DNA of 64,000 bases from Cytobacillus firmus (GCF_023657595.1 NZ_CP098323.1:3434001-3498000), one strand, 5' to 3'. Counted from the first letter of the stretch, positions 1-9,459 are shown. Program-made: numbers and translations. Notes: generated from the letters alone by a model not told the origin.

Positions 1-18
1 TCTAGAGGAGGCAATATC

Positions 19-234
19 ATGAATGTTCACGAACTACAAATGAAGTTTCATCAGCTGCGGGAGTATACTCCTGAAAATGTTAATGAATTATTGGATTTTG
101 CTAAAAAGGCCTATATCCATAATGAAATTTCCAGTACAGATTATCGAAATCTCGTTCGTGAGCTCGAAGCTCAAGGAGCGGCCGTTCCAGAAAGCTACAG
201 AGATAATACCCTCCAGGATTCAGTAAATGCATAA
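19..234 (+). CDS. yppF: YppF family protein
   Basis: This 71-residue cytosolic protein resembles the small Bacillaceae YppF family, whose function is unknown. It has no signal peptide or membrane segment and is predicted mostly helical (residues 5-45). A strong GAGGAGG ribosome binding site lies 7 bases before the ATG, so the start is secure. It is convergent with yppE, and a hairpin terminator follows directly. Its place two genes from the recU region matches B. subtilis yppF. The family assignment rests on length, sequence feel and synteny. Confidence 0.8.
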   Translation: MNVHELQMKFHQLREYTPENVNELLDFAKKAYIHNEISSTDYRNLVRELEAQGAAVPESYRDNTLQDSVNA

Positions 235-244
235 GAATTTAATG

Positions 245-274
245 AAGGGAGCCTGATTCAGGTTCCCTTTTTTT
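245..274 (+). terminator. Intrinsic terminator of yppF
   Basis: An inverted repeat (GGGAGCCTGA with TCAGGTTCCC) is followed by a run of T. It sits 10 bases after the yppF stop and overlaps the end of the convergent yppE gene. Confidence 0.8.
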
Positions 275-635
275 CATCAATTAATAATATTATCAACTGC
301 TTTAACACATACACAGCCGAATTAACATAATTAATAAATCTGGTTCTGCTTGTTTCAGGAAAAAATGCCTGAATGGAAACCATTTCAATATGTTCAGAAG
401 CAGATTCAATCTGCTGTGAATAAAGATTTCGTGGTTTATGAATGCTAACCCACTCCCGGGCTTCTTCTTTCCATCTGTCATTTATGGATTTAACCTCATC
501 AGCAAAAGGTTTGACTTCATTATAAAAATCACCCTTTTCACCTGATTCCTTAACCTGTTTATACCTGCTGTCCGAGATCTCCACATATTCAAGCAGCATT
601 TCTGTCATTTGCAGCAGGGAATTTTCATTTACCAT
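258..635 (-). CDS. yppE: YppE family protein (DUF1798)
   Basis: This 125-residue all-helical cytosolic protein belongs to the YppE/DUF1798 family, known structurally as a helical bundle but without an assigned role. The ATG at 635 is chosen because GGAG lies 9 bases upstream; an upstream TTG at 650 would overlap that site. It is convergent with yppF and lies downstream of the coiled-coil gene at 707-970. Family membership is supported by sequence character and by synteny with B. subtilis yppF-yppE. Confidence 0.8.
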   Translation of the reverse strand: MVNENSLLQMTEMLLEYVEISDSRYKQVKESGEKGDFYNEVKPFADEVKSINDRWKEEAREWVSIHKPRNLYSQQIESASEHIEMVSIQAFFPETSRTRFINYVNSAVYVLKQLIILLIDEKKGT

Positions 636-649
636 GGGCTTCATCTCCA

Positions 650-681
650 AAAATAAAAGTAGCTAGTCAATTTTAGCTACT
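650..681 (-). terminator. Hairpin terminator downstream of the YppD-like gene
   Basis: AGTAGCTA pairs with TAGCTACT across an 8-base loop. On the minus strand it is followed by a T-rich tract. It lies between the 707-970 gene and yppE and partly overlaps the yppE ribosome binding region. Confidence 0.6.
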
Positions 682-706
682 GAAGGATACTGCTATTCTA
701 TTCCAC

Positions 707-970
707 TTAGAAGCCGAGTTCAAGCTTCATTCGTGCCGATCTTTTTGCGCTCTCTACACTGTCTGCCTCAGACCTGATTGCCGTCATATCTTCTTCAATC
801 ACTTCGAGCCTGCTTTCACAAGCCTCTATTTTTTCTGACTGTTCATAATACCAATCCTGCCGAAGTCCTGACAAATTAGACTCCAGTACATTTTCAAGCT
901 CTTCAAGCTGATCATATATTTCTGAAAGCATGGCCAGCAATTCATCTTTTTCTACCATTTTTCCCTGCAT
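707..970 (-). CDS. Small coiled-coil protein, positional YppD counterpart
   Basis: This 87-residue protein is very acidic and heptad-rich almost throughout (about residues 8-75), with no membrane segment or signal, so it probably forms a soluble coiled coil. A GGGAGG ribosome binding site lies 7 bases upstream of the ATG. It occupies the place where B. subtilis carries yppD, between yppE and the sspM/yppC pair. I do not recognise the sequence well enough to use the name. No function can be inferred beyond likely self-association. Confidence 0.6.
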   Translation of the reverse strand: MQGKMVEKDELLAMLSEIYDQLEELENVLESNLSGLRQDWYYEQSEKIEACESRLEVIEEDMTAIRSEADSVESAKRSARMKLELGF

Positions 971-1215
971 TCAAAAAACCTCCCGATTTCTTTTTCCCCT
1001 TGCCATCTGCCATAAATACAATGAAGGATACAGTGAAAATTTGCTTTGTGCCTACATAAATTCTATCTTCCCTGAAGGTTTCCTCCATGCATGACAAAAC
1101 TAGAAGTGATTCGCCAAAGAAACTACTTATTTGCATAGAAGCGGCAAGGTTTCGACAGCCTCCGAAGAATGAAAATAACATCATTGAACAAACTAATGAA
1201 CGGAGGTGTTATGTT

Positions 1216-1323
1216 ATGGCAAAAAAAGAAAAACAAAATAAAATTCAGCCAAAAAAGCTGGAAGAAACAAAAGCAGGCTATGGCAATAAAAAGCTTGAAG
1301 GTCCTGACCGCCCTTCAACTTAA
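1216..1323 (+). CDS. sspM: Small acid-soluble spore protein M (SspM-like)
   Basis: This is a 35-residue, strongly basic protein rich in Lys and Gln that ends in KKLEGPDRPST. The B. subtilis minor spore protein SspM ends in a near-identical KKLGGPNRPST, and its gene lies in the same neighbourhood. SspM-class proteins accumulate in the forespore core. A strong CGGAGGTG ribosome binding site lies 7 bases before ATG 1216, and a strong hairpin terminator follows. Expression under the forespore sigma factor is expected from the family, but I could not identify a convincing sigma-G promoter upstream. Confidence 0.75.
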   Translation: MAKKEKQNKIQPKKLEETKAGYGNKKLEGPDRPST

Positions 1324-1393
1324 TAGAACAAAAGCGGAAGAGGATTGGCTTCTGACCTCTAGGGGGCAGGCGCTGGAGCTGGATGCAGACACT

Positions 1394-1422
1394 AAAAAAG
1401 CAAGGAACTCCTTGCTTTTTTG
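1394..1422. terminator. Bidirectional terminator between sspM and yppC
   Basis: GCAAGGA pairs with TCCTTGC, flanked by A-run and T-run on both sides, so it can stop transcription from sspM (+) and from yppC (-). Confidence 0.8.
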
Positions 1423-1439
1423 TTTGCAGTTTTATTCTG

Positions 1440-2432
1440 TTAACAAATTGAGCGAAATATTTTTCCCAGCTTGGCAGCCTTGTGAAGCTGGTCCTGCTTA
1501 TGCAAATACCATTTTTTAATATGGACGGGATGTTTTAGGACAACCGATTCTGATGTCCATTTACTCTTTATGCGTTTTTTGACAGACCAATCAGTAAATT
1601 GATGTATGTGATGAGTGATTATTGGGTATGTACAGCGTAAGAAAGGGGTAGTTCTCCGTTTTCTTCCCTTAAAGTATTTCTCATAATCATGCCTTGAACC
1701 AGTATGAACCGTGTTAAAAGCAAATTCATACACGTCGTCATAATAACTTGTGTCAAATAATATTTCTGCCAGCCGTTTTCCAAGATCAATTCTTTTGGAC
1801 ACAGAGCGGAAACCATTAACACTCGCCCCGTATAATTCCCCTTTGCAAGTAGGGAAGATGACTGAACTAAAATGAAGATAATCCTGAAAGGAAAAAAGCA
1901 ATGTATGAAAAACTTTATTTTTATAAATAGAATGCTCCATTACAGGCTCTTGAATAACATTTTGTTCGTTAATAATCAGTGAAATCATTAATCTCTTTTT
2001 ATTTCTATTTTTCCAGAAATACAGCCACTCCTTTTCCATAAAGGCCGATACATGAAAAGTTTTTAATAAATGAAACATTGGCCTATTTAGTTTCGTCGAA
2101 TAATGATAGAGGAGCAGCTGGGGAAATGCATCCTGAAAAATCAGCCAATTGGCCCTTTCATATGTAATATAAAGCATATCCCTGAATTTCTTTCCTATCA
2201 ATTTAGGAAAACAGCTTCCTTCAAGATCGCACATATTCCAGCCGGCATTACGGGATACCATGGAGGCCAGGAACGCCCAGCGTATTTCAGGGTGCTTTTT
2301 GTAAAAATGAAAATAAGCTTCCGTTCTCGAGATATTATCCATGTTATATTTGGCTGTCATTTTCATAATATGATCCTTTATTGCCTGTTCCTTTTTTTCA
2401 TGTCTGTTCAGGAATTTCCCAGAAAGAAACAC
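1440..2432 (-). CDS. yppC: DUF2515 family protein YppC
   Basis: This 330-residue protein matches the YppC/DUF2515 family of Bacillaceae: rich in Trp, Tyr, Phe, His and Lys, with no signal peptide or obvious membrane helix. The function is unknown. Translation probably starts at GTG 2432, preceded by GAGGTG at 8 bases. It is divergently arranged with recU, about 180 bp apart, exactly as in B. subtilis. The C-terminal 90 residues are markedly basic, which might suggest nucleic-acid contact, but that is speculation. Confidence 0.75.
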   Translation of the reverse strand: MFLSGKFLNRHEKKEQAIKDHIMKMTAKYNMDNISRTEAYFHFYKKHPEIRWAFLASMVSRNAGWNMCDLEGSCFPKLIGKKFRDMLYITYERANWLIFQDAFPQLLLYHYSTKLNRPMFHLLKTFHVSAFMEKEWLYFWKNRNKKRLMISLIINEQNVIQEPVMEHSIYKNKVFHTLLFSFQDYLHFSSVIFPTCKGELYGASVNGFRSVSKRIDLGKRLAEILFDTSYYDDVYEFAFNTVHTGSRHDYEKYFKGRKRRTTPFLRCTYPIITHHIHQFTDWSVKKRIKSKWTSESVVLKHPVHIKKWYLHKQDQLHKAAKLGKIFRSIC

Positions 2433-2610
2433 CGCAATTCACCTCAGAAAATGAATGTTCTATATTTGGGCATGAGGCAGCATCCGGGCAAAACCGGAAA
2501 ATACTGCTTAACTGGAGTTTCCTATATACTTTGTTATTTAGAACTTTTTATTCAACCAAATCATGCGTACTTTTGTTATCATAGGGAGTAGCTGAAAATG
2601 AGGTGAATGC

Positions 2611-3222
2611 ATGAATTTCCACTATCCTAATGGCAGGAGATATACCCCGCCTGCTAATAGCGCCAAAAAACTGACTCCAGAGAAGAAATGGACATACAGC
2701 AATCGCGGAATGACACTGGAGGAAGATATAAATGAAACCAATGAATTCTATTTGGAACATGGAATAGCCACTATTCATAAAAAGCCCACGCCTGTTCAAA
2801 TCGTACAGGTCGATTATCCAAAGAGAAGTGCAGCCGTTATTAAAGAAGCTTATTTCAAACAAGCATCAACAACTGATTATAATGGTGTGTATAAAGGCAG
2901 GTATATTGATTTTGAAGCAAAAGAAACCCAGAACACGACCTCCTTCCCTTTAAAGAATTTTCATGAGCACCAGGTAAAGCACATGGAGAAAGTTTTAGCC
3001 CAGAAAGGGATTTGTTTCGTCCTCCTCCGCTTCTCGGCTACCGAAGAAGTTTTCCTGTTAGAGGCACATCATCTGCTCTCATATTGGGAGAGAATGAAGG
3101 ATGGGGGGAGAAAATCAATCACCAAGGGTGAAATTGAAATGAATGGCCATTACATTCCGCTTGGATTTCAGCCCAGAATTGACTATATTAAGATAATAGA
3201 TTATCTTTATACCCTTAAATAA
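2611..3222 (+). CDS. recU: Holliday junction resolvase RecU
   Basis: RecU cleaves four-way DNA junctions made during recombinational repair and chromosome segregation, working with RuvAB. The 203-residue length fits the family. The catalytic metal-binding set is visible as D89, E102 and K104 in the TDYNG ... IDFEAKET segment. The N-terminal basic, glycine-rich tail ([12 protein letters not shown]) is typical. GAGGTGAATGC precedes the ATG. It is followed after about 40 bp by ponA, and co-transcription with ponA is the known arrangement in B. subtilis. Confidence 0.95.
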   Translation: MNFHYPNGRRYTPPANSAKKLTPEKKWTYSNRGMTLEEDINETNEFYLEHGIATIHKKPTPVQIVQVDYPKRSAAVIKEAYFKQASTTDYNGVYKGRYIDFEAKETQNTTSFPLKNFHEHQVKHMEKVLAQKGICFVLLRFSATEEVFLLEAHHLLSYWERMKDGGRKSITKGEIEMNGHYIPLGFQPRIDYIKIIDYLYTLK

Positions 3223-3262
3223 TTAATTTACAGTTCCATTGTCAGAAAGGATGAACATAGAT

Positions 3263-5959
3263 ATGACAGAAAAATATCAATCAAGGGAGGAGCGCCGCAA
3301 ACAGCAATCCAAGCCTAAAAAGAAGGGCAAGAAAAAAGGCACAGGCACTTTTAAACGTATTTTCCTTATTTTAATTGCCCTCGGAATTGCTGGAATGCTC
3401 TTAGGAGCAGGCGCTTTTGCATTTATGGTGAAAGACTCACCAAAGCTTGATGAAAAATTGCTGAAGGATCCCATTTCTTCACAGATTTACGATATGGAGG
3501 GCGAATTCATTACAGATGTAGGCTCGGAAAACCGGGATTATGTCGCATATGAAGACATTCCAAAACTTGTGGAAGACGCCTTTTTAGCAACTGAGGATGT
3601 CCGATTTTATAAACATAATGGAATGGACTTAATCCGTTTAGGCGGTGCTGTTATCGCAAATGTTACGCGCGGATTTGGTTCTGAAGGGGCAAGTACGATT
3701 ACCCAGCAGGTGGTAAAGAACTCCTTCCTGAATAATGAAAAAACGCTTAGCAGAAAAGCCCAGGAAGCCTGGCTTGCCTTCCAGCTTGAACGCAAGTATA
3801 CAAAACAGGAAATCTTTGAAATGTATGTAAACAAGATTTATATGTCTGAAGGCCATGGGGTATTAACGGCATCGAAAATTTTCTTCGGTAAAGAACTTAG
3901 TGAGCTGGAACTGCATGAAGCTGCCCTCTTAGCCGGCATGCCGCAAAGCCCGAACAATTATAATCCTTTTGATCATCCTGACAAAGCAGAGAAAAGGAGA
4001 AATATTGTCCTTTCACTGATGAATCAGCATGGTTTTATTACAAAAGAAGAAATGGAAGCAGCCCAAAAGGTTCCTGTGGAATCTACTCTTGTGGCTGAAG
4101 AAAAAAGAGAAACAAACGAATCAAAATATGATTCTTTCATCGATGTTGTCTTGGACGAAGTCGAAAAAAAATACCCGGATCTTAACCCATATTCTGACGG
4201 GCTGAAAATCCATACGACACTCGATCCAAATGCACAGAAACACGTAGAAAACATTTTAAACACTGATGCAGCAGTAGCGTATCCAGATGACGAATTCCAA
4301 GCAGGAATCACCCTGCTTGATACCAAAACTGGGGAAATCAGAGCAATCGGAGGAGGACGCAATCAGGAAGTAAAACGCGGCTTTAACTTTGCCGTGGATC
4401 AAAGAAGACATGCCGGTTCAACCTTTAAACCAATTGTCGATTATGGACCAGCAATCGAATATCTAAAATGGGGAACTTACCAGACAATAGTTGATGAACC
4501 TCACACATATTCCGGAGGTACAGAAATCAATAACTGGGATGGAAAACACATGGGTCCTATGTCCATGCGTGAGGCCCTTGCCCGCTCACGCAACATTCCG
4601 GCTCTGAAAACACTTCAGGAAGTCGGGACTGATAAAGCATTGGAATTCACCAATAAATTAGGCATTCCAATGAAAGAGATGTATGAGTCCTATTCTATCG
4701 GCGCTTATGAGGTTTCTTCTCTTCAGGTAGCCGGTGCATACAGTGCATTTGGTAATAATGGCTTCTACACTGAACCACATGCCATCAAGCAAATTGAAAT
4801 GCGTGACGGCACGAAGCTTGATTTGAAACCTGAATCTGAAGTAGTGATGAAGGATTATACAGCATTTATGATCAGTGACATGCTGAAAAGTGTAGTTAAA
4901 TCTTCTTACGGAACGGGCCGTCTGGCTGATGTACCTGGATTGCCTGTTGCAGGAAAAACAGGGACTACAAACTATACGGATGAACAGGAACAGGAATTTG
5001 GAATACCTCAAGGTGCCGTGCCTGATGCCTGGTTTGCAGGCTATACAACTAATTATACAGCAGCTGTCTGGACCGGCTATCAGGATAGAAAAAATTACAT
5101 CCCGGCCGGCGATGAGCAAAAAATTGCTCAAAAGCTTTTCAGCAGCTTAATGGCACATGTTTCAGAAGGAAAAGAAACGGAAGACTTCAAGGCCCCTAAC
5201 TCTGTAGAGAAGGTAGCCATTGAAAAAGGCAGCAATCCTGCCAAACTGGCAAGCCAGTACACACCTAAGGAGCAAATCATTTATGAGTACGCTGTAAAAG
5301 GCAATGCTCCGACACAAGTGTCCGAGAAGTTTGATAAACTGGACTCCCCTTCTGGACTGTCAGCGAACTTTGACCAGGATGCAAATGAGATCACATTATC
5401 ATGGAATTACCCGGAAGACGCAGAAGGCACTCAATTTGAAGTGACTGTATCCGTAAATGAAGGCGGAGATCAGCAGCTTAGCGTTACTTCAGAAAAAGGC
5501 TTAAAAATTGCCAACCCTCAGCCAGGTGCTGTGTATACCTTTAAAGTAACAGCATTTAACGGTGACCAGCAAAGTGATCCTGCTTCTGTACAAGTAGAAA
5601 TCCCTGACCCAAGTCTCATCGAAGAAGATGAAACGGAAGATGAAGGGCAGGAAGGAACGGAAGAAGAAGAACAGGAAGATCAGGACAATCAAAATGGTGA
5701 AGGCGGCCAGGACGGAAACCAGGATGGCGATGGTTCTGGAAATGGTAATGGTGAAGGTTCCGGAGATGGCGATACAGGTACTGGAGATGGTGAAGGAGCC
5801 GGAAACGGTGATGGTGAAGGTTCCGGAGATGGCGATACAGGTACTGGAGATGGCGATACAGGTACCGGAGCAGGAACTGGAACTGAAACTGGCGGGACTG
5901 GCGGCGACACCGGAGGAGATTCCGGCAACGGATCTGAATCCAGTGGCGGCCGTAATTAA
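3263..5959 (+). CDS. ponA: Class A penicillin-binding protein 1 (PBP1a/1b)
   Basis: Bifunctional cell-wall synthase, about 898 residues. It has a basic cytosolic N-terminus, one membrane anchor (about 29-56), a GT51 glycosyltransferase domain (catalytic Glu in ATEDVRFYKHNG near 111; ITQQVVKN motif), and a transpeptidase domain with STFK near 386, SRN (RSRNIPAL) and KTGTTN near 565. A fibronectin type III-like domain (about 692-780) and an acidic, Gly/Asp/Thr-rich tail (about 783-898) follow. ATG 3263 is preferred over TTG 3239 because AGAAAGG sits upstream and the start matches B. subtilis PonA (MSDQFNSREARRK). The tail contains direct DNA repeats. Confidence 0.95.
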   Translation: MTEKYQSREERRKQQSKPKKKGKKKGTGTFKRIFLILIALGIAGMLLGAGAFAFMVKDSPKLDEKLLKDPISSQIYDMEGEFITDVGSENRDYVAYEDIPKLVEDAFLATEDVRFYKHNGMDLIRLGGAVIANVTRGFGSEGASTITQQVVKNSFLNNEKTLSRKAQEAWLAFQLERKYTKQEIFEMYVNKIYMSEGHGVLTASKIFFGKELSELELHEAALLAGMPQSPNNYNPFDHPDKAEKRRNIVLSLMNQHGFITKEEMEAAQKVPVESTLVAEEKRETNESKYDSFIDVVLDEVEKKYPDLNPYSDGLKIHTTLDPNAQKHVENILNTDAAVAYPDDEFQAGITLLDTKTGEIRAIGGGRNQEVKRGFNFAVDQRRHAGSTFKPIVDYGPAIEYLKWGTYQTIVDEPHTYSGGTEINNWDGKHMGPMSMREALARSRNIPALKTLQEVGTDKALEFTNKLGIPMKEMYESYSIGAYEVSSLQVAGAYSAFGNNGFYTEPHAIKQIEMRDGTKLDLKPESEVVMKDYTAFMISDMLKSVVKSSYGTGRLADVPGLPVAGKTGTTNYTDEQEQEFGIPQGAVPDAWFAGYTTNYTAAVWTGYQDRKNYIPAGDEQKIAQKLFSSLMAHVSEGKETEDFKAPNSVEKVAIEKGSNPAKLASQYTPKEQIIYEYAVKGNAPTQVSEKFDKLDSPSGLSANFDQDANEITLSWNYPEDAEGTQFEVTVSVNEGGDQQLSVTSEKGLKIANPQPGAVYTFKVTAFNGDQQSDPASVQVEIPDPSLIEEDETEDEGQEGTEEEEQEDQDNQNGEGGQDGNQDGDGSGNGNGEGSGDGDTGTGDGEGAGNGDGEGSGDGDTGTGDGDTGTGAGTGTETGGTGGDTGGDSGNGSESSGGRN
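5748..5853 (+). repeat. Direct repeat within the ponA tail
   Basis: A 43-bp segment at 5748-5790 recurs at 5811-5853, offset 63 bp (21 codons). It encodes Gly/Asp/Thr/Ser-rich residues, including GEGSGDGDTGTGDG. A further partial copy follows. The period is a multiple of three, so copy number can change without breaking the frame. Confidence 0.85.
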
Positions 5960-5970
5960 ATAAAGCTTAT

Positions 5971-6007
5971 AAAAAAGCGCTGATTCAGTTTTGAATCAGC
6001 GCTTTTT
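5971..6007. terminator. Bidirectional terminator of ponA and ypoC
   Basis: AAAAAAGCGCTGATTCA pairs with TGAATCAGCGCTTTTT. It lies just after the ponA stop and overlaps the end of ypoC on the other strand, ending transcription from both sides. Confidence 0.9.
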
Positions 6008-6517
6008 CTTCATTTTTTCTAATGCCAGCATCCTCATATATTGCTTCTCCATTTCAGCTATAAGTTCAGACAGCTGTATGTAAGAATGATAAAAAGCCGG
6101 ACGTGCAAAAATGAAATCCAGCCGTTCTTTACTATTCACTGGCTTTATTGACAACTCTCCGGAATCGGACAAAAGGTTTACCGGCTTCCCGTTTGTCCAA
6201 TAGAGCATCTGTAAAAACAATCCCAAAGATACTTTCATCGGATCTAAAGCAGCTTTCCGGTCCCGGTTTGTGAAGTGCATACCAAGGAGATTCTTCTGTC
6301 CTGCCCACTCATCAAACAAAACCGGAATATAATTAGCATTGTTTTCCCAAGGTCTTACTGCAGGGATACCTGCATAAAAAGCCGCTTCGTATAAAAAGGG
6401 CGGCAGGGGCTGGTAAGCGAAAAGAGATTCTTGGTTTACAGCCACTGAATCACCCCTTTTATAAAACAGGGAATGGCATAATTGTTCTTTAACAGGTATG
6501 ACGATTTCTCCGGTCAT
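5996..6517 (-). CDS. ypoC: YpoC family protein
   Basis: This 173-residue soluble protein corresponds to B. subtilis YpoC, of unknown function. The chosen ATG at 6517 overlaps the nth stop codon in an ATGA tetranucleotide, with AAGGAG just upstream; longer in-frame extensions run back into nth and are implausible. No signal peptide or membrane segment is evident. Its location as the last gene after dnaD-nth is the same as in B. subtilis, which suggests translational coupling to nth. Confidence 0.75.
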   Translation of the reverse strand: MTGEIVIPVKEQLCHSLFYKRGDSVAVNQESLFAYQPLPPFLYEAAFYAGIPAVRPWENNANYIPVLFDEWAGQKNLLGMHFTNRDRKAALDPMKVSLGLFLQMLYWTNGKPVNLLSDSGELSIKPVNSKERLDFIFARPAFYHSYIQLSELIAEMEKQYMRMLALEKMKKKR

Positions 6518-7170
6518 TTTGCCTGCTTCTCCTTCATTCGTTTTTTGCCTTCCCGGCATAAATCGAGCAGCGGGCATATTTCACATTGAGGTTTTTGTGC
6601 CTTACAGTGATATCTTCCAAAAAAGATCATACGATGATGTGTAACTGACCATTCATCCATCGGCACTTTCTTCATCAATGCCTTTTCAACTTCCAGTACA
6701 GAGTCCTTCCAGCGACAGAAACCAAGCCTTTTGCTGACTCGTTCAACATGAGTATCAACCGCAATGGCAGGCAGCCCAAAAGCCACTGAGACAACGACAT
6801 TAGCTGTTTTGCGGCCTACTCCGGGAAGCTTTGTCAGCTCGTCTCTGTCTCGCGGCACTACCCCTCCGTATTCATCGAGAAGCAATTTGCATAGCTTTTG
6901 GATATTCTTGGCTTTGTTTCGATAAAGACCAATGGAGCGGATATCCTCCTGCAACTCCTCTATGGAAACATTCAGGTAATCCTCGGGGGTTTTATACTTT
7001 TGGAACAGGTTCCTTGTCACTTTGTTAACCAGTGCATCAGTACATTGTGCAGACAGTGCCACTGCTATGACCAGTTCAAACGGGTTGGAATGATTCAATT
7101 CGCAATGTGCCTCCGGGAACATTTCTCCCATTGCATCAAGGCAGTGTCTAATTTGTGTTTTATTTAACAA
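6514..7170 (-). CDS. nth: Endonuclease III
   Basis: Bifunctional DNA glycosylase/AP lyase that removes oxidised pyrimidines in base excision repair. The helix-hairpin-helix (LPGVGRKTANVVV) with its catalytic Lys and the following catalytic Asp (AIAVDTHVERV) are present. The C-terminal 4Fe-4S cysteines are present in CKAQKPQCEICPLLDLC. I choose the TTG at 7170, preceded by GGTGAT, because the protein then begins like B. subtilis Nth and has 218 residues against 219; TTG 7182 is an alternative. It lies 50 bp after dnaD and overlaps ypoC by 4 bp. Confidence 0.93.
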   Translation of the reverse strand: MLNKTQIRHCLDAMGEMFPEAHCELNHSNPFELVIAVALSAQCTDALVNKVTRNLFQKYKTPEDYLNVSIEELQEDIRSIGLYRNKAKNIQKLCKLLLDEYGGVVPRDRDELTKLPGVGRKTANVVVSVAFGLPAIAVDTHVERVSKRLGFCRWKDSVLEVEKALMKKVPMDEWSVTHHRMIFFGRYHCKAQKPQCEICPLLDLCREGKKRMKEKQAK

Positions 7171-7221
7171 AGAAATCACCAACTTACTATCTTCATTATT
7201 TTTTCGGGCAGCAGTGCCTGC

Positions 7222-7932
7222 TTACTGTTCAAGCCAATTATAAAAGGGAACAGATTTCGTTGTCTGTGACGGAGTATCCTCCCTCTTTGTCCTTTGCTGT
7301 GCTTGATTCTGCCTGAATTTTTTCCCATAGCTTTTAGCCTGTTCAATCGTTTTTATGCCGTTCTTTTTCCATTCAAAAAGGATCCTGTCTATATATCTGA
7401 AATTCAGTTTACCGGACAGGACAGATTCTCTTAAGGCAGCTTTTATAATATGGGGATCATGGTGGTCATCATCCATCCAAAGAGCAAGTGTTTCACATTC
7501 AAAAGGTGAAAGCGGCCTGCCAAACTCCCTTTCAAAGCAGGTATAAAGGTCTGTTTCCTCCTGCTGCATCTTAGCAGCTTCCTCTTTTTTACCGCTGAGC
7601 AGAAACTGATCAATGAGCTTCTCCCAAAGCGGATCAAGATGGTAACTTTCATATCTGATTCCATCGGCAGAGTAGCTATCTTTAATATCAATAAAGCCTT
7701 TTTGGATTAATTTTCTTAGCATTTCTGTACATTCAGCCACAGAAATGGTCATTCGGGAAGATAATTCTACAGGGGTGGGAAATTTATTTCCATGTTCAAT
7801 ATAGGAAATTACATGAAGTATCAGGACGAGTTCATGCTCATTCAAATTCATTTCTTTATATTGTGAAAGCAGGACTCCAGGTATTGAAATATTACCTTCC
7901 TGCAGCCATTTTAATAAACTATTTTTAGACAT
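7222..7932 (-). CDS. dnaD: DNA replication initiation protein DnaD
   Basis: Primosomal remodelling protein that helps load the replicative helicase with DnaB and DnaI at oriC and at restart sites. The 236 residues comprise an N-terminal winged-helix (about 1-120) and the DDBH2 domain (about 130-205) with the YxxxIxxxW motif (YIDRILFEW). The terminal VPFYNWLEQ is identical to B. subtilis DnaD. ATG 7932 is chosen since GGAGG lies 8 bases upstream; the GTG at 7941 overlaps that site. It heads dnaD-nth-ypoC. Confidence 0.95.
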   Translation of the reverse strand: MSKNSLLKWLQEGNISIPGVLLSQYKEMNLNEHELVLILHVISYIEHGNKFPTPVELSSRMTISVAECTEMLRKLIQKGFIDIKDSYSADGIRYESYHLDPLWEKLIDQFLLSGKKEEAAKMQQEETDLYTCFEREFGRPLSPFECETLALWMDDDHHDPHIIKAALRESVLSGKLNFRYIDRILFEWKKNGIKTIEQAKSYGKKFRQNQAQQRTKREDTPSQTTKSVPFYNWLEQ

Positions 7933-8057
7933 TCGGGACACCTCCTTCTCAGTATATCATGAACATAGTGACCAAAGTGAGTTGAAAAAACGGTAACTTT
8001 TCCATGAAGATTCAGCTTGACTGCCTTCTTCTGAAAGTTCTAACGAAACTGGAAGAA

Positions 8058-8088
8058 GCAAAAAATCCGCGGGAGGCGGATTTTTGCT
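8058..8088 (-). terminator. Terminator downstream of asnS
   Basis: AAAAATCCGC pairs with GCGGATTTTT around a short GGGAG loop. It lies just beyond the asnS stop, and a T-run follows on the minus strand. Confidence 0.75.
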
Positions 8089-8110
8089 TAATTTATTCAT
8101 TCACTTTTTA

Positions 8111-9406
8111 TTATGGATATAGGCGGTTTAATAATCGAGGGAACGGAATTGTTTCACGTACATGCTCGACGCCGCTGATCCAGGCAACTGTTCTTTCAAG
8201 CCCAAGGCCAAATCCGGAATGAGGCACTGAACCATATTGGCGAAGCTCCAAGTACCACTTGTAAGCATCCAAATCTAATTTATGTTCATCAATGCGCTGC
8301 TTAAGCAGGTCATAATCATGTATCCGCTCAGAGCCGCCGATGATTTCTCCATATCCTTCAGGTGCAATCAAGTCGGCACATAGTACAACATCTTCTCTTG
8401 AAGGATCCGGCTGCATATAGAAAGGCTTCAGTGAAGTTGGATAGTGCGTGATAAAGACTGGCTTATCATAGCTTTCTGCAATTGCAGTCTCATGCGGTGC
8501 TCCAAAGTCGTCCCCCCACTGAATATCATCGAAGCCCTTTTCCTGAAGAAACTTAATTGCTTCATCATACGTTATGCGAGGGAATGGAGCTGTAATTTTT
8601 TCAAGCTTCTCTGTATCACGGCCAAGTGTTTTAAGTTCAATTGAACAATTCTTAAGTACGGACTGAACAATATGAGCAACATATTCTTCCTGAACTTTTA
8701 AGTTTTCATCAAATTCGCAGAAAGCCATTTCAGGTTCAATCATCCAAAATTCGATTAAATGACGGCGGGTTTTCGATTTTTCAGCACGGAAAGTCGGGCC
8801 GAATGAAAATACTCTTCCAAGAGCCATCGCAGCTGCTTCCATATAAAGCTGGCCGCTTTGGGATAAATAAGCATCTTCATCAAAATACTTGGTCGCAAAA
8901 AGCTCGGACGTTCCTTCCGGTGCGCTGCCCGTCAGAATTGGCGGGTCAACCTTAGAAAACCCTTGCTCATTGAAAAACTCATAAGTTGCCCGGATAATTT
9001 CATTTCTGATTTTCATGACTGCATGCTGACGGCGGGACCGAAGCCACAAGTGGCGATTATCCATAAGGAATTCAGTTCCATGCTCTTTTGGGGTAATAGG
9101 ATAATCGACAGCCTGATGAAGAACTTCAAGGCCTGTAACCAGCATTTCAAATCCGAAAGGAGAACGCTCGTCCTTCTGGATTCTGCCCGTCACATATACG
9201 GAAGATTCCTGAGTGACTGATTTAGCACCTTGGAAGATTTCCTCCGGCACTTCCGCTTTTACTACAACACCTTGAATAAATCCTGTACCATCGCGCAGCT
9301 GCAAAAACGCAATCTTCCCGCTTGAACGCTTGTTGGCAATCCAAGCACCAATAGTAACTTCCTGGTCAACATATTTATGAACTTGAGAAATTGTTGTTTT
9401 TATCAA
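8111..9406 (-). CDS. asnS: Asparaginyl-tRNA synthetase
   Basis: Class IIb aminoacyl-tRNA synthetase charging tRNA-Asn; 431 residues against 430 in B. subtilis. An N-terminal OB-fold anticodon-binding domain (about 10-100, [24 protein letters not shown]) precedes the catalytic core, with motif 2 ([12 protein letters not shown]) and motif 3 ([13 protein letters not shown]). The start is the TTG at 9406 with GGAGGG 8 bases upstream; no ATG fits. A recognisable housekeeping promoter lies about 60 bp upstream. No T-box leader was seen. Confidence 0.95.
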   Translation of the reverse strand: MIKTTISQVHKYVDQEVTIGAWIANKRSSGKIAFLQLRDGTGFIQGVVVKAEVPEEIFQGAKSVTQESSVYVTGRIQKDERSPFGFEMLVTGLEVLHQAVDYPITPKEHGTEFLMDNRHLWLRSRRQHAVMKIRNEIIRATYEFFNEQGFSKVDPPILTGSAPEGTSELFATKYFDEDAYLSQSGQLYMEAAAMALGRVFSFGPTFRAEKSKTRRHLIEFWMIEPEMAFCEFDENLKVQEEYVAHIVQSVLKNCSIELKTLGRDTEKLEKITAPFPRITYDEAIKFLQEKGFDDIQWGDDFGAPHETAIAESYDKPVFITHYPTSLKPFYMQPDPSREDVVLCADLIAPEGYGEIIGGSERIHDYDLLKQRIDEHKLDLDAYKWYLELRQYGSVPHSGFGLGLERTVAWISGVEHVRETIPFPRLLNRLYP

Positions 9407-9459
9407 TTTAAGTTCCCTCCAAAAAAATCTAAGCAATCACTTCTTATGTATCGCTATAT

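Noticed and set aside
1169-1519. 116-residue plus-strand frame overlapping sspM
   Set aside because: It uses another frame through sspM and its terminator and runs into yppC; sspM is the recognisable gene.
5689-5928. Pro/Ser/Val-rich antisense frame opposite ponA
   Set aside because: It is the complement of the Gly/Asp repeat tail; the periodic codons of ponA keep the antisense frame open.
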